Positions 44,393 to 54,300 are shown, counted from the first letter of the stretch. The stretch: DNA of 64,000 bases from Segatella oris (GCF_900637655.1 NZ_LR134384.1:620001-684000); one strand, 5' to 3'. Notes: generated by a model not told the origin, from the sequence alone. Made by a program: numbers and translations.

Positions 44393-44989
44393 TCAGAACG
44401 ACTTGCCGAAACCGAGGTAAGGGCTAAGATAAATGTTCTTGATGGAGTGATCTCCGCCAAATCCGAACATTGTAGAAATGCCCACGTGGAACATGAAACC
44501 GTGAGGTGCCTGACGGCGATAACCGATGTTGGTGAACAGATAGTAGAAGGCAAAACTACGGTTTTCTTTCACATGTTTGTCGAAAACTAACTGGTAGGAA
44601 TGGTCAGGTTGCTGCTCAATCTTATACGCATCATACTCGTTTCTGCCGAAAACCACGCCGAGATTTGTACCTAAACCGAGTTCAAGTTTTTTATTTTTAC
44701 GCCCGATAAGATAGTTCAATCGCGGTACGAAAGAAATGATGTTGAAACGATTGATGTCGTTAATGAAGTTGTCGGTCGACAGATAGGCCCAGGTCAATCC
44801 CACCGAATAGCCCCAGCCTTTGTTGCCTTTGAAACGCGAATCATAGTGAACACCAAGCATGTTTGAAGGGCCGAGAAGTTCTGCAGAAATGTTTCTTACG
44901 GGTTTATCTATAGAGTCTGTGGTTGTCTGTGCAGACACATTCATGATTGAAAAAGCAAGAGAAAGGATGACAATAGCAATTTTCTTCAT
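44393..44989 (-). CDS. Outer-membrane beta-barrel protein, hypothetical
   Basis: 198 aa. Signal peptide ends around VSAQ (residue 21). The rest shows alternating hydrophobic/polar strands rich in aromatic residues (GWGYSVGLTWAYL, LELGLGTNLGVVF, GFMFHVGISTMFGF) and a terminal aromatic (GFGKSF). This is typical of small outer-membrane barrels of about eight strands. Function unknown. Confidence 0.75.
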   Translation of the reverse strand: MKKIAIVILSLAFSIMNVSAQTTTDSIDKPVRNISAELLGPSNMLGVHYDSRFKGNKGWGYSVGLTWAYLSTDNFINDINRFNIISFVPRLNYLIGRKNKKLELGLGTNLGVVFGRNEYDAYKIEQQPDHSYQLVFDKHVKENRSFAFYYLFTNIGYRRQAPHGFMFHVGISTMFGFGGDHSIKNIYLSPYLGFGKSF

Positions 44990-45082
44990 TTGATTTTCTT
45001 TTTGTTTAATTCCTGATATACGTTCTGTTCGTTGCCGTTATCTATTTTTTCAAGCAGCATATTGCATAAAAATACGTTGTTG

Positions 45083-45113
45083 CAAAGGTAGAATGAAATA
45101 GTGAAAATAGCAA
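45083..45113 (-). promoter_or_regulatory. Promoter of the beta-barrel gene
   Basis: On the minus strand TTGC, 19 nt, TACCTTTG, about 94 nt upstream of the start. The surrounding 44990-45356 stretch is otherwise AT-rich intergenic DNA with the divergent acpP promoter. Confidence 0.55.
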
Positions 45114-45271
45114 GAAAAGGATATGAAAAAGAGTAAAAAAACTTATTTTTTGCTTCTTCATAAAGATAAATAAAATAAGAATAAAAAGGTAAGAAAAGAG
45201 GTTTTTTGAAGTAATTTATTACACACTTAGGGGGTGTTTGTGCAGTGTTAGGCGCTTTTTTGTGTAAAATA

Positions 45272-45303
45272 TTTGGGAAATTGAAAATAAATTAGTTCCT
45301 TTG
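45272..45303 (+). promoter_or_regulatory. Promoter of acpP
   Basis: TTTG (45272-45275), 20 nt, TTCCTTTG (45296-45303): one mismatch from TAnnTTTG. The leader is about 48 nt. Confidence 0.55.
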
Positions 45304-45356
45304 CAACCAGTTTTTCATTTAGAAATTAATTATAAACATTTTAAAAAGTAACTATT

Positions 45357-45593
45357 ATGTCAGAAATTGAAAGCAAGGTAAAGGCTATTATCGTAGACAA
45401 ACTCGGTGTAGACGAGGCTGAAGTTAAGCCAGAAGCAAGCTTCACAAACGATCTTGGTGCTGATTCATTGGATACTGTAGAGTTGATTATGGAATTCGAA
45501 AAAGAGTTCGGTATCTCTATTCCAGATGATAAGGCAGAGACTATTCAGACTGTAGGTGACGCTATTAAGTACATCGAAGAGAACGCAAAGTAA
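45357..45593 (+). CDS. acpP: Acyl carrier protein
   Basis: 78 aa, acidic four-helix ACP. The phosphopantetheine-attachment motif is [10 protein letters not shown], with the serine at about residue 38. It carries growing acyl chains in fatty-acid synthesis. It heads the conserved acpP-fabF-rnc order. A terminator-like hairpin separates it from fabF, so acpP should be made in excess. Confidence 0.97.
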   Translation: MSEIESKVKAIIVDKLGVDEAEVKPEASFTNDLGADSLDTVELIMEFEKEFGISIPDDKAETIQTVGDAIKYIEENAK

Positions 45594-45625
45594 TAGCTTA
45601 GTTTAAGTTATTTTGCAAATTATAA

Positions 45626-45704
45626 GATTAGGGATTAGTGATTAAGGATTGGGTTACAGCCTGTTGTGCCCAATCACTAATCCCTAATCCCTAATCATTT
45701 TTTT
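45626..45704 (+). terminator. Hairpin attenuator between acpP and fabF
   Basis: GATTAGGGATTAGTGATT (45626 on) pairs imperfectly with AATCACTAATCCCTAATC (45671 on) and is followed by ATTTTTTTA. As the fabF start is only 8 nt later, it likely lets part of the transcripts through. Confidence 0.6.
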
Positions 45705-45711
45705 ATATATT

Positions 45712-46974
45712 ATGGAATTAAAGAGAGTAGTAGTAACAGGTCTTGGTGCTGTTACACCCGTTGGTAACACTCCCGAAGAAACCTGGAAGAACTTGCTCGA
45801 AGGCAAGAGTGGTGCTGCCCCAATCACTAATTTCGATACAACGAACTTCAAGACTAAGTTTGCCTGTGAGGTAAAAGGCTTGAATGTGAACGATTATATC
45901 GACCGGAAAGAGGCACGAAAAATGGACCGTTATTGCCAACTGGCAATGATCAGTGCTGCACAAGGCATCAAAGATGCAGGTCTCGACCTTGAAAAAGAAG
46001 ACTTGAATCGCATTGGTGTTGTCTACGGTGTAGGCATTGGCGGTATCAAAACCTTTCAAGATGAGGTGACATACTATGGTCAACATAGTGCTGATGGACC
46101 TAAGTTCAATCCTTTCTTCATACCAAAGATGATTGCAGATATAGCATCCGGTCAGATAAGTATACAGTATGGCTTCCATGGTCCAAACTATACGACGACG
46201 AGTGCATGCGCATCTTCAAGCAACGCTTTGGCCGATGCATTCAATCTTATCCGCTTAGGTAAGGCGAACATCATTGTCAGTGGTGGTGCTGAAGCAGCTA
46301 TCTGCGAGTGTGGTGTGGGCGGTTTCAACGCCATGCATGCCCTTTCAACCCGCAATGATGACCCCGAACATGCAAGTCGTCCCTTTAGTGCGAGTCGCGA
46401 TGGCTTTGTGATGGGCGAGGGATCCGGATGCTTAATCCTCGAAGAGTTAGAGCATGCTAAGGCACGTGGTGCAAAGATTTACGCTGAAATGGTAGGCGAG
46501 GGAGCAAGTGCCGACGCTTATCATATCACTGCTTCTCACCCGGAAGGCTTGGGCGCAAAGCTCGTCATGATGAATGCACTCAAGGATGCTGGCCTGAAAA
46601 CAGAGGACATTGACTATATCAACGTACATGGAACCTCTACTCCGGTAGGTGATATTTCTGAGGCTAAAGCTATCAAGGATGTCTTCGGTGAGCATGCTTA
46701 TAAGCTCAATATCAGTTCTACAAAGAGTATGACCGGACACCTTTTGGGTGCTGCGGGTGCTGTAGAAGCAATGGTTTGCGTATTGAGTGTGAAGAACGAT
46801 ATCGTTCCTCCAACCATCAACCACGTTGAGGGTGACGATGATGAAGCATTGGATTACAAGATGAACTTCACTTTCAACAAAGCACAGAAGCGCGAAGTTC
46901 GTGCGGCATTGAGCAACACTTTCGGTTTCGGAGGCCACAACTGCTGCGTTGTTTTCAAGAAATATGCTGAATAA
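45712..46974 (+). CDS. fabF: Beta-ketoacyl-ACP synthase II
   Basis: 420 aa, standard KAS II length. The active-site triad is visible: Cys in TTSACASSSNALADA, His in NVHGTSTPVGD and His in SMTGHLLGAAGAVEA. It condenses malonyl-ACP with acyl-ACP during fatty-acid elongation. It sits directly after acpP, and its last 11 nt overlap the start of rnc. Confidence 0.97.
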   Translation: MELKRVVVTGLGAVTPVGNTPEETWKNLLEGKSGAAPITNFDTTNFKTKFACEVKGLNVNDYIDRKEARKMDRYCQLAMISAAQGIKDAGLDLEKEDLNRIGVVYGVGIGGIKTFQDEVTYYGQHSADGPKFNPFFIPKMIADIASGQISIQYGFHGPNYTTTSACASSSNALADAFNLIRLGKANIIVSGGAEAAICECGVGGFNAMHALSTRNDDPEHASRPFSASRDGFVMGEGSGCLILEELEHAKARGAKIYAEMVGEGASADAYHITASHPEGLGAKLVMMNALKDAGLKTEDIDYINVHGTSTPVGDISEAKAIKDVFGEHAYKLNISSTKSMTGHLLGAAGAVEAMVCVLSVKNDIVPPTINHVEGDDDEALDYKMNFTFNKAQKREVRAALSNTFGFGGHNCCVVFKKYAE

Positions 46975-48055
46975 TATCATTGATAGAATAAAGCTTCCTT
47001 TCCGTAAGGAGAAGGAGCTTTATTCGTCTTTATACGCTATTCTCGGCTTTTATCCGCGCAATATCAGCTACTACAAACTGGCTCTGATGCATAAAAGCAT
47101 CATGCGACGCAATGCAAAGGGAAAGCCTGTCAACAACGAACGGCTCGAATTTCTGGGTGATGCTATTCTCGATGCTATCGTGGGTGACATCGTTTATCAG
47201 CACTTTCCGGGCAAGCGTGAGGGCTTTTTGACGAACACACGCTCTAAACTTGTGCAGCGTGACACACTCAACAAGTTAGCCAATGAGTTGGGTATCAGCA
47301 AACTGATACTTAGTAACGGGCGCAGTTCTTCTCACAACAGCTACATGGGAGGAAATGCTTTCGAGGCGCTTGTCGGTGCTGTTTATCTCGACAGAGGCTA
47401 TGATGCATGCATGAACTTCATGCAGCATCGCATCTTGACTCAGATGATCAACATCGACAAGGTGGCTTATAAAGAGGTGAATTTCAAGAGTAAACTCATT
47501 GAATGGAGTCAGAAAAACCGCGTTAAACTCGACTTTGAAATCCTTGAACAGGGAAAGGATAAGAATGGAAGTCCTATTTTCAACTATAAGGTTGTCATTG
47601 AAGGTATCGACGGTTGTGACGGTGTTGGCTACAGCAAAAAGGAGAGTCAGCAGCTTGCCTGCAAGCTAACGTTGGAGCAACTGCGCAAGAAACCCCAGTT
47701 CATTGATGCCGTGTTTGCTGCCAAGGCCAACCGCACGAAGATGGAAGAAGAACCTGTTGAGAACGTGCCGAGCACTGAACTTGCCGATAATTTCATTATT
47801 CCACAGGGCGAACAGCCTGTTGTCAGGGAAGAAGAAAAGCATGAAAACGTGTTCCGGGAAAAGGTCTATGAAGACCGACCGGCTAAGAAACGCCGCTGTT
47901 CTCCGATGTATAACACTGACAAGGAAGTGGGCGAAAAGAAAACCGAAACACATGAAGACGAATTTGATTTGAGCGATATCAGTGCGCGCAGGCAGACCGA
48001 TGAAGAAATCATTGCAGCTGCCGAAGCAGCCGCTTTCGAGGAGAAGACAGACTGA
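46964..48055 (+). CDS. rnc: Ribonuclease III with long C-terminal tail
   Basis: 363 aa from ATG 46964, which overlaps the fabF stop; a TTG five codons earlier is not needed. The RNase III signature NNERLEFLGDAILDAIVGD and second metal-site region GNAFEALVGAVYLDRG are intact, followed by a dsRNA-binding domain (about 160-245). About 115 extra residues follow, acidic and low-complexity (EEEPVENV, EEEKHENVF, AAAEAAAFEEK) with one basic patch PAKKRR. The usual length is about 230-300. It processes rRNA and other structured RNAs. Confidence 0.93.
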   Translation: MLNNIIDRIKLPFRKEKELYSSLYAILGFYPRNISYYKLALMHKSIMRRNAKGKPVNNERLEFLGDAILDAIVGDIVYQHFPGKREGFLTNTRSKLVQRDTLNKLANELGISKLILSNGRSSSHNSYMGGNAFEALVGAVYLDRGYDACMNFMQHRILTQMINIDKVAYKEVNFKSKLIEWSQKNRVKLDFEILEQGKDKNGSPIFNYKVVIEGIDGCDGVGYSKKESQQLACKLTLEQLRKKPQFIDAVFAAKANRTKMEEEPVENVPSTELADNFIIPQGEQPVVREEEKHENVFREKVYEDRPAKKRRCSPMYNTDKEVGEKKTETHEDEFDLSDISARRQTDEEIIAAAEAAAFEEKTD

Positions 48056-48106
48056 TATCCTTGCTTTTCTTTAGCTTGAAAAACTTAGTGATAAAGCTAT
48101 ACCAAA

Positions 48107-48147
48107 GAAAATGCAGTGAAACAACTCTTGTTTCACTGCATTTTTTA
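48107..48147 (+). terminator. Terminator of the acpP-fabF-rnc operon
   Basis: AAATGCAGTGAAACAA pairs with TTGTTTCACTGCATTT around a CTC-type loop, then TTTTTA. Confidence 0.9.
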
Positions 48148-48358
48148 TTATAGCTGAAATTCCAAAATATTATCTTTTTCCTCTCAACTCAATCTTGTTC
48201 TTGTAATAGTTTCTTAGTGTTTGACTTCTCTTTATCATTCCTTTCTTAGGGCTGAAGAATTGAGTAGTCATTATCCTTTAGTCAGTAATCTGAGTATCTT
48301 CATGATAGTCTATAATAAACTGATAATCAAACAGTTATTAACTACATGTGTTGTTAAT

Positions 48359-48456
48359 TTGTAACTTGCGTCAAAATGTATTGTGATTTGCATCAAGTTA
48401 CGTGCTGAAGTGACTCAAGTTACAGTGTGATTAGCGTCAAGTTACGTGGTAATTTC
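48359..48456. repeat. 22-bp repeat array 8
   Basis: Units such as GTAACTTGCGTCAAAATG, GATTTGCATCAAGTTACG and GAAGTGACTCAAGTTAC in 22-bp register. It borders the AACTCG/CGAGTT side of the second RAYT island. The stretch 48148-48358 has no gene. Confidence 0.8.
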
Positions 48457-48469
48457 TACCCTATTGTTT

Positions 48470-49565
48470 CATCATAATGACTATGTGGTAAAATAGTAGG
48501 GAGAGATGGGGAGGCAACTCGGTACGAGTTGTGCTCTTAAAAGTCTTATATAGACCAGTAACGACAACTTCATCAATGGCATTTGTCGTATCAGTTGTAC
48601 TCTTAAAAGTCTCATATTTGTAATATATTTTGTTGTTTTCCATATTCGCAACTCGGTACGAGTTGTGCTCTTGAAAGCCCCACGTTGGCGAGCAAAGTGA
48701 GCCTACGTGGGGATTAAATGGCCATATGAAATGAACCCGGAACGGGTTCAGCTTTTTCCAAATAAAAGGAGTTATGACCCATTAATCTCTGATTTTGTAT
48801 AACAAAATCGTAAAAACGTGGGGGCGAAAGGTATCAACAACTGAGGATTTCGCTATCTTTGCAAAAACCAATTCATAATCTTATGCCACAATATCTCAAC
48901 CAAATCCTTGTGCATTGCGTATTTCATAAACATGCAAAAGCCGTCACCATTCAAGCACAAGACCAATTACCGCTGAATCAGTTCGTCATGCAAACCTGTC
49001 ATTTCTTACATTGCCCTTGTCTCATCGCCAATGGTGTTATCTGCACTTCTTATTGGTGCTTGCTACCAATACATCAATAGCTGATGTGGTGAAAGAGGTG
49101 AAACGGAAAGCCACACTCTTCCTGAAAGAGCGCAATCCTTCTTATTACCATTCCTTTTGTTGGTAAGACGGATATGGTGCATTCAGCGTTTCAATAAGGC
49201 ACAGAGATAGTGTATATCAATATATCTATCAACAGCAAGAACACCATAAAAAGATTTCGGCAAAAGATGAGTTTGAATCACTTTTACGCAATGCAGGCAT
49301 CACAAAATACGATGAAAAATTTTATTGGAGCACGTGAATGAGGAAAAAGCTAAACCCATACTGGGTTTATTCGGCACACACATTTTCACCCCACGTAGGC
49401 TCACTTTGCTCGCCAACATGGGGCTTTCAAAAGCATAACTGCTATGCAGTTACATTACAGGCTCATATCGCGCCTGTTATCTTGCCACACTTTCAAAAGT
49501 ATATCTGCTATGCAGTTACTACATGAAAAATACCTCATCGCACGACACAATATCCATTGTCATCT
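48470..49565 (+). mobile_element. RAYT/IS200-like element 2, decayed, inverted relative to element 1
   Basis: Same order as element 1, on the opposite strand: AACTCGGTACGAGTT hairpins (about 48513 and 48651), the CCCCACGTTGGC palindrome (about 48680-48713), AACCCGGAACGGGTT (about 48737-48751), the transposase remnant, AAACCCATACTGGGTTT (about 49354), the CCCCACGTAGGC palindrome (about 49390-49424), then TAACTGC/GCAGTTA units. Sequence identity to element 1 is high outside the lesions, so the duplication is fairly recent. Confidence 0.7.
48893..49338 (+). pseudogene. Broken copy of the IS200-like transposase
   Basis: It starts MPQYLNQILVHCVFHKHAK like the intact copy. A 7-bp deletion after the IANGV codons removes the start of ADHLH, the HUH motif, and shifts the frame. 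Downstream, the glutamine codon in the CWQGGYGAF block is TAA. The reading resumes in the original frame to the same C-terminus (FYWST). Two independent lesions show it is no longer selected. Its TATCTTTG promoter box (48854-48861) is intact. Confidence 0.9.
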
Positions 49566-49569
49566 ATAG

Positions 49570-50050
49570 GCATGAAAGAGTTGTGTTCTTAAAAGCCTTA
49601 TATGTGTAATGCATATTATCGTTTCCCATATTCGCAACTCGGTACGAGTTGTGTTTTTGAAAGCCCCACGTTGGCAAACGAAGTGAGCCTACGTGGGGAT
49701 TAAATGGCCGCATGAAATGAACCCGGAACGGGTTCAGCTTTTTCGTATCTATCACATAATTGGAAGAAACAAAACCCGTACCGGGTTTGAAAACCACATG
49801 TTATCATTCACCCGAGGTGGGCTCGTTCCTCGCCAACCACGGGCTTTCAAAAGCATAACTGCTACGCAGTTACATTACAGACTCATATCTCGCCTGTTAT
49901 CGTACTACACTTTCAAAAGTATAACTGCTATGCAGTTACTATATGGAAAATGCCTCATTGTACGACACAATGTCCATTGGCATCGTATAATGACAGATAA
50001 TCCGTAGAACAATATATACCAGTTCATTTGACAATCTCTATTAAATCGTG
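49570..50050 (+). mobile_element. RAYT-derived palindrome island without transposase, copy 2
   Basis: Nearly the same sequence and order as 23575-24065: AACTCGGTACGAGTT, CCCCACGTTGGC palindrome, AACCCGGAACGGGTT, AAACCCGTACCGGGTTT, a GGGCTCGTTCCTCGCC palindrome, TAACTGCTACGCAGTTA and TAACTGCTATGCAGTTA, AT-rich block. It lies in tandem with element 2 and ends at a 22-bp array. Confidence 0.7.
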
Positions 50051-50075
50051 GGGTAACTTTACTGATTTTACTACT

Positions 50076-50185
50076 GTAACTTGAGTCGCTTCAGCGCGTA
50101 ACTTGACGCAAATCACCACACGATATGGTATAAATCGCATGCTTATTTGAGTCATTTTACACTGTAAAGTGACTGAGATTGCAAA
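50076..50185. repeat. 22-bp repeat array 9 (5 units)
   Basis: Five 22-bp units, including GTAACTTGACGCAAATCACC and GTAAAGTGACTGAGATTGC. It closes the 48.4-50.2 kb island on its AT-rich side. Confidence 0.8.
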
Positions 50186-50352
50186 GAGAGGAAAAGCGAA
50201 AGAGAAAATCAAAGCTGTTTTATGATTTTGTAGTCACACAGAAAGTAGATTTTCAATGAAATGATATATATTTGCAACAGCAATCAGTTGTTCTTCTGAT
50301 TGATTGTGGATTGTCCTTATAAATATAATATGTAATAAATATATTCCATTTA

Positions 50353-50384
50353 TTTGGATATATAGAATAAATTAATTACTTTTG
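50353..50384 (+). promoter_or_regulatory. Promoter of the toxin-antitoxin operon, almost touching the start codon
   Basis: TTTG (50353-50356), 20 nt, TACTTTTG (50377-50384). The toxin ATG is at 50387, so the transcript would be leaderless or nearly so. A later start codon or a different promoter cannot be excluded. Confidence 0.5.
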
Positions 50385-50386
50385 CC

Positions 50387-50737
50387 ATGGATGAACAGAT
50401 ACGAGAGATTATATATTCAGAGGCCTATGAAACTTACTATAATGGATTGAATGAAAGGCTTCAAGAAAAGTATGATTATGTGGAACATATCATCAAAACA
50501 CAGCGTATAGTGAATAGTAAATTCATTAAGAAAATAGAAGGGAGTGACTTCTATGAGGCACGAATTTCTGTGGGTAGTAACGAGTACCGAACGGTAGTCT
50601 TTGCGGTTGATGCAGGGAATTTTGTTGAATGTTCACAGGTGTTGTTTTTGAATTCATTTCTCAAGAAAGATAAGAAACAGTATAAAAAGGAAGTAAGATT
50701 TGCAGAGAAACTGATTGAAAACTATTTGGAGGATTGA
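50387..50737 (+). CDS. Type II toxin, RelE/ParE superfamily (HigB/Gp49-like)
   Basis: 116 aa. The RelE-like fold is suggested by the N-terminal helix (RLQEKYDYVEHIIKTQ), the SKFIKKIEGSDFYEARI strand block and the basic YRTVVFAVD segment. The C-terminal part KKDKKQYKKEVRFAEKLI is typical of phage-derived Gp49/HigB members. Such toxins cleave mRNA at the ribosome. The toxin gene precedes the antitoxin gene, the HigBA order. The antitoxin starts 4 nt after the stop. The pair sits next to a repeat-rich island. Confidence 0.82.
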   Translation: MDEQIREIIYSEAYETYYNGLNERLQEKYDYVEHIIKTQRIVNSKFIKKIEGSDFYEARISVGSNEYRTVVFAVDAGNFVECSQVLFLNSFLKKDKKQYKKEVRFAEKLIENYLED

Positions 50738-50741
50738 CAAT

Positions 50742-51053
50742 ATGAAGAAACTTAACTCGGAAAAACTGGCTCAATTGCACACTTCAAGTGAGCATTTTGA
50801 TGAGAAATATGGCCCGACGGGAAGTCCTGAACGTAAGGCTTTTGAAGCACGTGCCAATGCTTATTACTATGCAGAACTGTTGAAAGAGCAGCGCAAGATG
50901 CAAAGACTCACACAACAACAGTTGGCTGAAATGATAGGCAAGAAACGTGAATATATCTCACAAATAGAACGTGGAAACAGTGATATGCAACTATCAACTT
51001 TCTTGCAAATTGCCAATGCTTTGGGCCTAAGATTTGCTATGGTAGTAGGATAA
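50742..51053 (+). CDS. Antitoxin / XRE-family transcriptional regulator (HigA-like)
   Basis: 103 aa from ATG 50742; GGAGG lies 8 nt upstream as a ribosome-binding site. An upstream in-frame start at 50715 lies inside the toxin gene. The C-terminal half is a clear XRE helix-turn-helix (RLTQQQLAEMIGKKREYISQ followed by IERGNSDMQLSTFLQIANAL). It should neutralise the upstream toxin and repress the operon. Confidence 0.85.
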   Translation: MKKLNSEKLAQLHTSSEHFDEKYGPTGSPERKAFEARANAYYYAELLKEQRKMQRLTQQQLAEMIGKKREYISQIERGNSDMQLSTFLQIANALGLRFAMVVG

Positions 51054-51069
51054 ATCCTTTTATCTTTGA

Positions 51070-51290
51070 AGTTTAAGATTTGAACTTCAAAGTTCAGATG
51101 TGTTGACATAAAGATTTGAGCAGCTGATAATTCTGTTCAAAGTCCTATGTTCTAATGTTTGAATATAAGTCAGAATAATCATAAACTTCAAAGTTCAGAT
51201 TTCAAACTTCAATGATATATTCCTAATAATTAAAGTCAGCGTAATCATAAACTTCAAAGTTCAAATCTCAAACTTCAAAGTTAACGTTAA
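51070..51290. repeat. AACTTCAAAGTT-containing short repeats
   Basis: The word AACTTCAAAGTT, a small hairpin, occurs at least four times. Two 38-bp blocks beginning AATCATAAACTTCAAAGTTC (51176 and 51243) are direct repeats. No gene. It fills the space between the antitoxin gene and mutS. Confidence 0.7.
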
Positions 51291-51305
51291 TGCTTCCTAA
51301 TTGCT

Positions 51306-51336
51306 TTTCTGTTCTCATTGAATTTCTGTAACTTTG
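51306..51336 (+). promoter_or_regulatory. mutS promoter
   Basis: TTTC (51306-51309), 19 nt, TAACTTTG (51329-51336); about 37 nt before the start codon. Confidence 0.6.
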
Positions 51337-51373
51337 TAAGTTCTAAGATTTTAATGAATTCGAAATAAGGATT

Positions 51374-54034
51374 ATGGCAGCAAATGATAAGGGTTTGACG
51401 CCCATGATGAAGCAGTTTTTCTCGATGAAAGCAAAGCATCCCGAGGCTTTGTTGCTGTTTCGTTGTGGCGATTTCTATGAAACTTATGGCGAAGATGCTG
51501 CTATTGCCGCCGGAATTCTGGGCATTACGCTCACCCGACGCAATAATTCTGTGGAGAATTCTGTTGAGATGGCGGGCTTCCCCCATCATGCCTTAGACAC
51601 TTATCTGCCCAAACTTATCCGCGCAGGAAAGCGAGTTGCTATCTGCGACCAATTGGAAGACCCGAAAAAAAAGCGTGAGCAGATCAAGGGAAAGAAGGGA
51701 CTTACCGAGATGGATAAAATGGTGAAGCGAGGCATTACCGAACTCGTGACGCCGGGAGTTGCCATGGCTGATACCGTGTTGAACTACAAAGAAAACAACT
51801 TCTTGGCTGCCGTGCACTTCGGAAAAGCATCATGTGGCATCAGTTTCCTTGATATTTCAACAGGCGAATTCCTTACCGGAGAGGGTACATACGACTATGT
51901 TGAGAAGCTGCTTGGCAACTTTTCGCCGAAGGAAGTGCTTTACAACCGCGACCATAAGCAGGATTTTGAACGCTTCTTCGGGTCGAAATACTGCGTGTTT
52001 GAAATGGATGAGTGGGTGTTCTCCGAGCAGAATGCACGTCAGAAGCTGTTGAAACATTTCGGCACAAAGTCGCTGAAAGGCTTCGGTGTGGAGCATTTGA
52101 GGAACGGAGTCATTGCCAGTGGTGCCATTCTTCAATATCTTGAACTGACCCAGCACACGCAAATTAACCACATTACTTCGCTTTCTCGCATTGAAGAAGA
52201 CAAGTATGTGCGACTTGACCGCTTTACCATTCGTTCGCTTGAACTCGTTGCTCCGATGCAGGAAGACGGCAGTTCGCTGCTCAATGTCATTGACCGCACG
52301 GTCACGGCTATGGGTGGTCGCATGCTCAGAAGATGGCTTGTTTTCCCGTTGAAAGACGTTGCTCCCATCAACGAACGGCTTGATATCGTAGACTATTTCT
52401 TTCAGAAACCTGAGTTTCGCCAGTTGATTGACGAGCAATTGCATCGTGTGGGCGACTTGGAACGCATCATCTCCAAGGTGGCCGTAGGACGTGTTTCGCC
52501 ACGTGAAATCGTACAACTGAAGAATGCACTCGATGCTGTCAGACCGATCAAGGAGGCTTGTCTTTATTCGGAGAATGAGGCATTGAAGCGCATCGGAGAA
52601 CAGCTTAATCTCTGCGAAAGCATTAAAACGCGCATTGAAAAAGAAATACAACCCGACCCGCCACAGCTGATTACGAAGGGTGATGTCATAGCCGATGGCT
52701 ACGATGATGAACTTGATGAATTGCGCGAAATGAGTCGAAATGGCAAAGATTATCTGCTGAAAATCCAGGAAAAGGAAGCCGAGGAAACAGGTATTTCAAG
52801 TCTGAAAGTGGGTTTCAATAATGTTTTCGGCTATTATCTTGAAGTAAGAAACACTTTTAAAGACAAGGTTCCTGAAGGTTGGATCCGCAAGCAGACATTG
52901 GCTCAGGCCGAGCGATATATCACGCCTGAACTAAAGGAATACGAGGAAAAGATACTTGGAGCAGAGGAAAAGATACTTGCTTTGGAGGCTCGTCTTTTCA
53001 GTGAGTTGGTGCTTGCCATGCAGGATTTCATCCCGCAGATTCAAATCAATGCCAACCTTTTGGCACGTGTGGATTGTCTGTTGAGTTTCGCGAAAACATC
53101 TGAAGAAAACGGCTATATCCGTCCGCAGATTGACGATAGTGAGGTGCTCGATATCAGTCAGGGACGTCATCCCGTGATAGAAACGCAACTGCCACTTGGC
53201 GAGCGTTATGTGCCTAACGACGTATATCTTGACACCCAAAAACAGCAGATCATGATGATCACGGGACCGAACATGGCCGGTAAGTCGGCATTGCTTCGCC
53301 AGACAGCACTCATTGTGTTGCTGGCCCAAGTGGGTTGTTTCGTGCCCGCAGAACGCGCGAAAATCGGTCTTGTGGATAAGATATTCACCCGTGTCGGAGC
53401 CAGTGATAACCTTTCATTAGGAGAGTCTACGTTCATGGTTGAAATGACTGAAGCCTCTGATATCCTTAACAATGTATCGTCACGCAGCCTCGTTTTGTTT
53501 GATGAATTGGGCCGAGGCACGAGCACTTATGACGGTATCAGTATCGCTTGGGCTATTGTGGAATACTTGCATGAGCAGCCGAAAGCACGTGCAAGAACAC
53601 TCTTTGCAACCCATTATCACGAGCTGAATGAGATGGAAAAAAACTTCTCTCGCATCAAGAATTACAATGTAAGTGTGAAAGAAGTTGACGGCAAAGTGAT
53701 TTTCCTTCGCAAGCTGATGAAGGGCGGAAGTGAGCACAGTTTCGGTATTCATGTGGCCGAAATAGCCGGTATGCCACGTTCGATTGTCAAGCGTGCCAAT
53801 GCTATTCTGAAGGAATTGGAGGCCGACAACGCTGGTGTGGGACGTGCAGGCAAGCCCAATACCAGCAAGATTGCCGAGCACAGGGGAGGCATGGAACTCA
53901 GCTTTTTCCAGCTTGATGACCCCGTATTGGCACAGATTCGCGATGAAATCCTTGGTCTTGATGTGAATAATCTTACGCCTGTTGAGGCACTCAACAAGCT
54001 GAATGACATCAAAAAAATACTGAAAGGAAAGTAG
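51374..54034 (+). CDS. mutS: DNA mismatch repair protein MutS
   Basis: 886 aa, full length. The mismatch-recognition domain begins [20 protein letters not shown], and the FYE of [12 protein letters not shown] supplies the Phe and Glu that contact the mismatch. Connector, lever and clamp domains follow (about 130-560). The ATPase has Walker [14 protein letters not shown], the ST motif region [12 protein letters not shown], Walker [16 protein letters not shown] and [10 protein letters not shown]-terminal helix supports dimerisation. It recognises mismatches and recruits MutL. Confidence 0.97.
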   Translation: MAANDKGLTPMMKQFFSMKAKHPEALLLFRCGDFYETYGEDAAIAAGILGITLTRRNNSVENSVEMAGFPHHALDTYLPKLIRAGKRVAICDQLEDPKKKREQIKGKKGLTEMDKMVKRGITELVTPGVAMADTVLNYKENNFLAAVHFGKASCGISFLDISTGEFLTGEGTYDYVEKLLGNFSPKEVLYNRDHKQDFERFFGSKYCVFEMDEWVFSEQNARQKLLKHFGTKSLKGFGVEHLRNGVIASGAILQYLELTQHTQINHITSLSRIEEDKYVRLDRFTIRSLELVAPMQEDGSSLLNVIDRTVTAMGGRMLRRWLVFPLKDVAPINERLDIVDYFFQKPEFRQLIDEQLHRVGDLERIISKVAVGRVSPREIVQLKNALDAVRPIKEACLYSENEALKRIGEQLNLCESIKTRIEKEIQPDPPQLITKGDVIADGYDDELDELREMSRNGKDYLLKIQEKEAEETGISSLKVGFNNVFGYYLEVRNTFKDKVPEGWIRKQTLAQAERYITPELKEYEEKILGAEEKILALEARLFSELVLAMQDFIPQIQINANLLARVDCLLSFAKTSEENGYIRPQIDDSEVLDISQGRHPVIETQLPLGERYVPNDVYLDTQKQQIMMITGPNMAGKSALLRQTALIVLLAQVGCFVPAERAKIGLVDKIFTRVGASDNLSLGESTFMVEMTEASDILNNVSSRSLVLFDELGRGTSTYDGISIAWAIVEYLHEQPKARARTLFATHYHELNEMEKNFSRIKNYNVSVKEVDGKVIFLRKLMKGGSEHSFGIHVAEIAGMPRSIVKRANAILKELEADNAGVGRAGKPNTSKIAEHRGGMELSFFQLDDPVLAQIRDEILGLDVNNLTPVEALNKLNDIKKILKGK

Positions 54035-54059
54035 TTTTTAATGCATTATGCATATCATA

Positions 54060-54300
54060 AAAGCCTCCCCCGACCCATTGCTTTCCTCGTTTCGCTCGCT
54101 CAACGAACAGCGACCTACGGTTCCCAAGGAGGGGAGTACGAGCTGAGTTAGCTCATAATGCACAATTACTTAACGTCTAACTTCGTTTCATATAGCATCA
54201 AGTAAATCCTCATTCTCTGACTCCCCTCTCCTTGGAGAGGGGCTGGGGGAGAGACTTTCTCTTTTCTCCCCTCCTTTCGGAGGGGTCGGGTGAGGCTTCA
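54060..54300. repeat. GC-rich inverted-repeat element 3 (about 240 bp)
   Basis: The left end AAGCCTCCCCCGACCC is mirrored by GGGTCGGGTGAGGCTTCA at the right end, which runs into the nitroreductase stop codon. A further copy lies at 54222-54256. The left copy is split by about 45 bp before AAGGAGGGGAGTACGAGCT. No gene inside. Confidence 0.65.
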
